From: Parapristionchus giblindavisi
Taxonomy: Eukaryota; Nematoda; Chromadorea; Rhabditida; Diplogasteridae
Length of the DNA: 64,000 bases
Direction: 5' to 3'
NCBI GenBank assembly: GCA_943737045.1
Contig: CALSFV010000018.1
Span: forward strand, 682,001-746,000
Position numbers and translations under genes: made by a program. Below the pieces are notes generated by a model, which had not been told where the DNA came from, did not search any database, and saw nothing but the letters and a program-made list of their open reading frames with translations. The first letter of the stretch is position 1, and the number at the start of each line of letters is the position of its first letter. Of the stretch, positions 61,408 through 64,000 are shown piece by piece.

Positions 61408-62075
61408 ACTTGTTTCACTGAATTCATTATGTATGAAATAAAGATCAGCAACAACCGTTTTTGGAAAATATATGCATTTTATCACTTTACTTGAATAACT
61501 ATCCTCAATTATGAACGATTCACTCAAATTTTTCATTGTTAAAATCTATGCAACAAATTGTTTTCAAATATACTGCAAACATTGTATACTGCTGTGGCGA
61601 AGTGGCGAACGGCATTGCCCGATAAACGGGACCACCCGGGTTTGAATCCCATTGCGAATAATCTGTTTTATTACGTTGGTCAGAACATTTCTAACAAGTT
61701 TCGAATAAATTTACTTGTTATTCTAAACAGGTTTTGCATTCCCGTTCTCCCTCAATTATGCGAAAAAACAGACCTACATATCATTTCTTTACAAATTCCT
61801 ATGCAACATTTCGTTGTAAGATAAATTTTAAATCATTCTGAAATTGTAGCTCGGAAATAAGAAATATAAACAGTTATAAAAAAAGAAAAAAATTTCGTAA
61901 TACATTTTATATTACTTTATATTAATTGTGAATTGATCAAAAATTATTCATAAATCTGCAATATACTCTAAAATTGGTTCCATGAAAAATTTGCTTCTAG
62001 CGGGAATCGAATAACTGAATTTTGTAATATAACAACATCATAAAACATTTATTCTATATAGTGGGAAAATATTGT
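61408..62075. other. Convergent spacer between P450 C and EGF gene
   Basis: 3' ends of two convergent genes plus the tRNA-like sequence. No other gene is supported. Confidence 0.55.
61595..61660 (+). other. tRNA-like sequence with A and B boxes, acceptor stem not formed
   Basis: A-box TGGCGAAGTGG is at 61595-61605 and B-box GGTTTGAATCC at about 61639-61649, at near-tRNA spacing, with a possible anticodon loop GATAAAC. The T-stem has only three clear pairs and no matching 5' and 3' acceptor strands are visible, so it is probably a tRNA pseudogene or tRNA-derived fragment. Confidence 0.35.
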
Positions 62076-63929
62076 TTAGTTAGGGAAATATTGAATGTTT
62101 CCGTCAGGTTTTTGACCGATCACAGTATTGCCCTCGATGATTGAACATAAATTGTCATCAGCAACAACTTGACCAATGATAGACTCGCCCACACGTATTC
62201 TGAAAGAATATTGTTCATTATTATGTTGCCTACCATTCGTAAACGAGATTTATACATTTAAAAGATTGCAAAAATTCATTTTTAATGTTTGAGATAATGT
62301 AAAGAATTCGGTGAGAGCTCATCATACTCTATATAAAATGCTTACTTTGGTGAAGTGCCTGACTTTGCACGAATAGAACAAACAGCCGAATTAGACAAAT
62401 CAGTTCCCGGCGTAGATCCCTCAGGACATTTCAGTTCCGATACCTGCTCCTTTCCTATAATGGACATTGAATTATTTAAGCTTCTAGATGAACTATGTAT
62501 ATATTCAATCGGCTTACGCAAGCAAGGACCATAGTAGTTGAATACTGGATTCATTGTGAAATCTGTTGGTTGTTTGTCGAGGAAGCAACAATCACATCTC
62601 TGCTTTGAAGCATACTCGAACAGTGCCTGATTTGTTAGTTCTTTAGTGTATTGTGACAAGTTAAAATTTCCGTATTATCATAACGACAGTACCTTTTTAC
62701 TCGCAAATTCAATGTAATCGTTGGTCATAGCATGGACAATTCTTGAACAGACTCTCTTATCTTCTCCTAATCCGTTCACATTCGTCTGACCACCACAACC
62801 GTAGTACCAAGATGTCGTACGAGGACAAGGCAACTCTGAGACAGGACGATATTCAATGTTAAAATGCAAATACGTATGTTTATGATAGATATTGTTGCTT
62901 CGATATTTATAAATTAGTACCAAAAATATTTTTTAAATGAATTTAATTAGACATGAATAACCTTTGCACAAGCAGGTCTTCTTGTCCACATTAGTTTCTT
63001 CGCACACAACAGTCTTAGAAGTACATGAGAATGATCCAGGAGTATTGAAACACTGTAAAATAATTATTGCGATTTGAATCACCACTTGTGTACGCAAAAA
63101 ACACGAGAGTTATCAATGACCCTAACCTTGATGCAATCAACTCCGGTACAATTCACTCCAACGTCACAGCAACGGAACGGATCCAATTTACATTCATCGA
63201 TATCTAGATAAAAGTATTCGAGAAAGTTTTAATAATTGAATGGAAATATTATTTTTAATAAGAAAAAATACAAAAAAAGTTAGAAAAACCCTGCTCATAA
63301 AATATCTCAACACCACTCACCTACTACGTCCAGAACAACTCCGGTGACATTATCTCTGATGATTTCATATCCGACTTTAGCCTGGAATCGATCGTGGATA
63401 CAATCAACGTAGATTCGCTTGCCCTTGCTAAGAGCCACTGGGAGTTGTTCACCATTTCCACATTCTCGATCTAAAATATTATCGTGCATGGACATATTTA
63501 TAGATACTAAATGGTACTTACTAATACACTGTGCTGTTCCATTGAGGAATCTCTCAGAGAATCCCTTCTTACAGACACATGTGTTATTGACACATTCGTA
63601 ATTGTGCTCGATACGACATTCTTGAAGACATCCTTCCGCTGAAATACTCCTCGTATTCTCATAGTTTTTATTCCGTATACAAAATTCCCTAGCTAATAAA
63701 CCCAGGGGAATTATTTCCAGTCATATAAGAGAACAAAAATTCCCTTACATATTATTTCTTTTCATGACAGGGAATAAATCACATTGGGTAGCTTATCCAG
63801 AGATTTTTGTGAGAGTGTTAGCACGTTCTATAATTATAAAATAAGTTAACCTGGACATGTGAATGAGTATTTGGTACGGAACTGCTCAATCACTGGTGTC
63901 GCTGGTGGTGCGCATGTGCATTCGAAACC
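62076..63929 (-). CDS. Secreted EGF-domain protein with Cys-rich C-terminus, 5' end off the window
   Basis: Exons (5' to 3') 63929-63851, 63638-63522, 63470-63321, 63203-63127, 63052-62962, 62835-62693, 62626-62346 and 62199-62076 join in phase to give 353 C-terminal residues. An EGF-like module (CLQECRIEHNYECVNNTCVC) is followed by a linker domain, then a calcium-binding-type EGF (DIDECKLDPFRCCD ... CFNTPGSFSC), and a C-terminal region with paired cysteines (YYGCGGQTN, RCDCCFLDK) that I do not recognise. Such architecture indicates an extracellular matrix or cell-surface protein. A possible upstream exon ends at about 63990 (donor GTATGT), so the gene continues beyond 64000. Function unknown. 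Confidence 0.85.
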
Positions 63930-64000
63930 CTTACACAAATAATTTTATAAATAATCTATTGACACATTATTGTTAATCCGTTCACATACTTTGAGCTTAG

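Noticed and set aside
61595..61660. Functional tRNA gene
   Set aside because: A and B boxes are present but acceptor and T stems do not pair.
1..64000. CRISPR array, operon of bacterial type, or prophage
   Set aside because: The DNA is eukaryotic and intron-rich; the direct repeats seen are transposon subrepeats or microsatellites without spacer structure.

Overview
The window is nuclear DNA of a nematode. The evidence is short, phase-conserved introns with TTTCAG-type acceptors, several acceptors placed directly upstream of start codons (spliced-leader trans-splicing), AT-rich spacers, and families typical of rhabditid or diplogastrid worms: SLC17-like transporters, a peroxisomal acyl-CoA oxidase, CYP4-clan P450s, a pepsin-like protease with a Cys-rich insert, and an amidoxime-reductase (mARC/MOSC) protein. 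I cannot name the species.

Layout. 180-6621 (+): 5'-truncated SLC17-like MFS transporter whose last intron holds a 2.8 kb foldback element. 7353-8696 (+): intronless, divergent hexokinase. 11434-17241 (+): 24-exon acyl-CoA oxidase ending in a PTS1-like SHL. 18080-27760 (-): complete 16-exon paralogue of the first transporter. One of its introns contains a whole small gene on the other strand (23807-25021, NTF2-like fold). 29741-31124 (+): acireductone-dioxygenase-like protein lacking two of four metal ligands. 32126-36990: transposon-rich stretch with a 2.1 kb foldback with 8-bp target duplication, a small CAAGG foldback, a LINE tail and a decayed mariner. 37805-42073 (+): CYP4-like P450 A. 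42543-45471 (-): pepsin-like protein that has lost the second catalytic Asp. 46156-50732 (+): mARC/MOSC protein with introns loaded with a foldback, a mariner and a CAAGG MITE. 51654-56231 and 57145-61407 (+): tandem P450s B and C with signs of gene conversion. 62076-63929 (-): EGF-domain secreted protein whose 5' end lies off the window.

The genes do not form an obvious single pathway. The P450s, mARC and the acyl-CoA oxidase are all redox enzymes of lipid or xenobiotic metabolism, but I see no operon. The strongest unusual signals are the density of inverted-repeat elements (about fifteen, mostly intronic), a family of four foldbacks with CAAGG ends and 3-bp target duplications, three apparently inactivated or divergent enzymes, the nested antisense gene, and duplicated splice acceptors. 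I found no convincing new multi-gene system. All gene models are hand-spliced from the sequence and may be off by a base at some junctions, although reading phase was checked across every exon.
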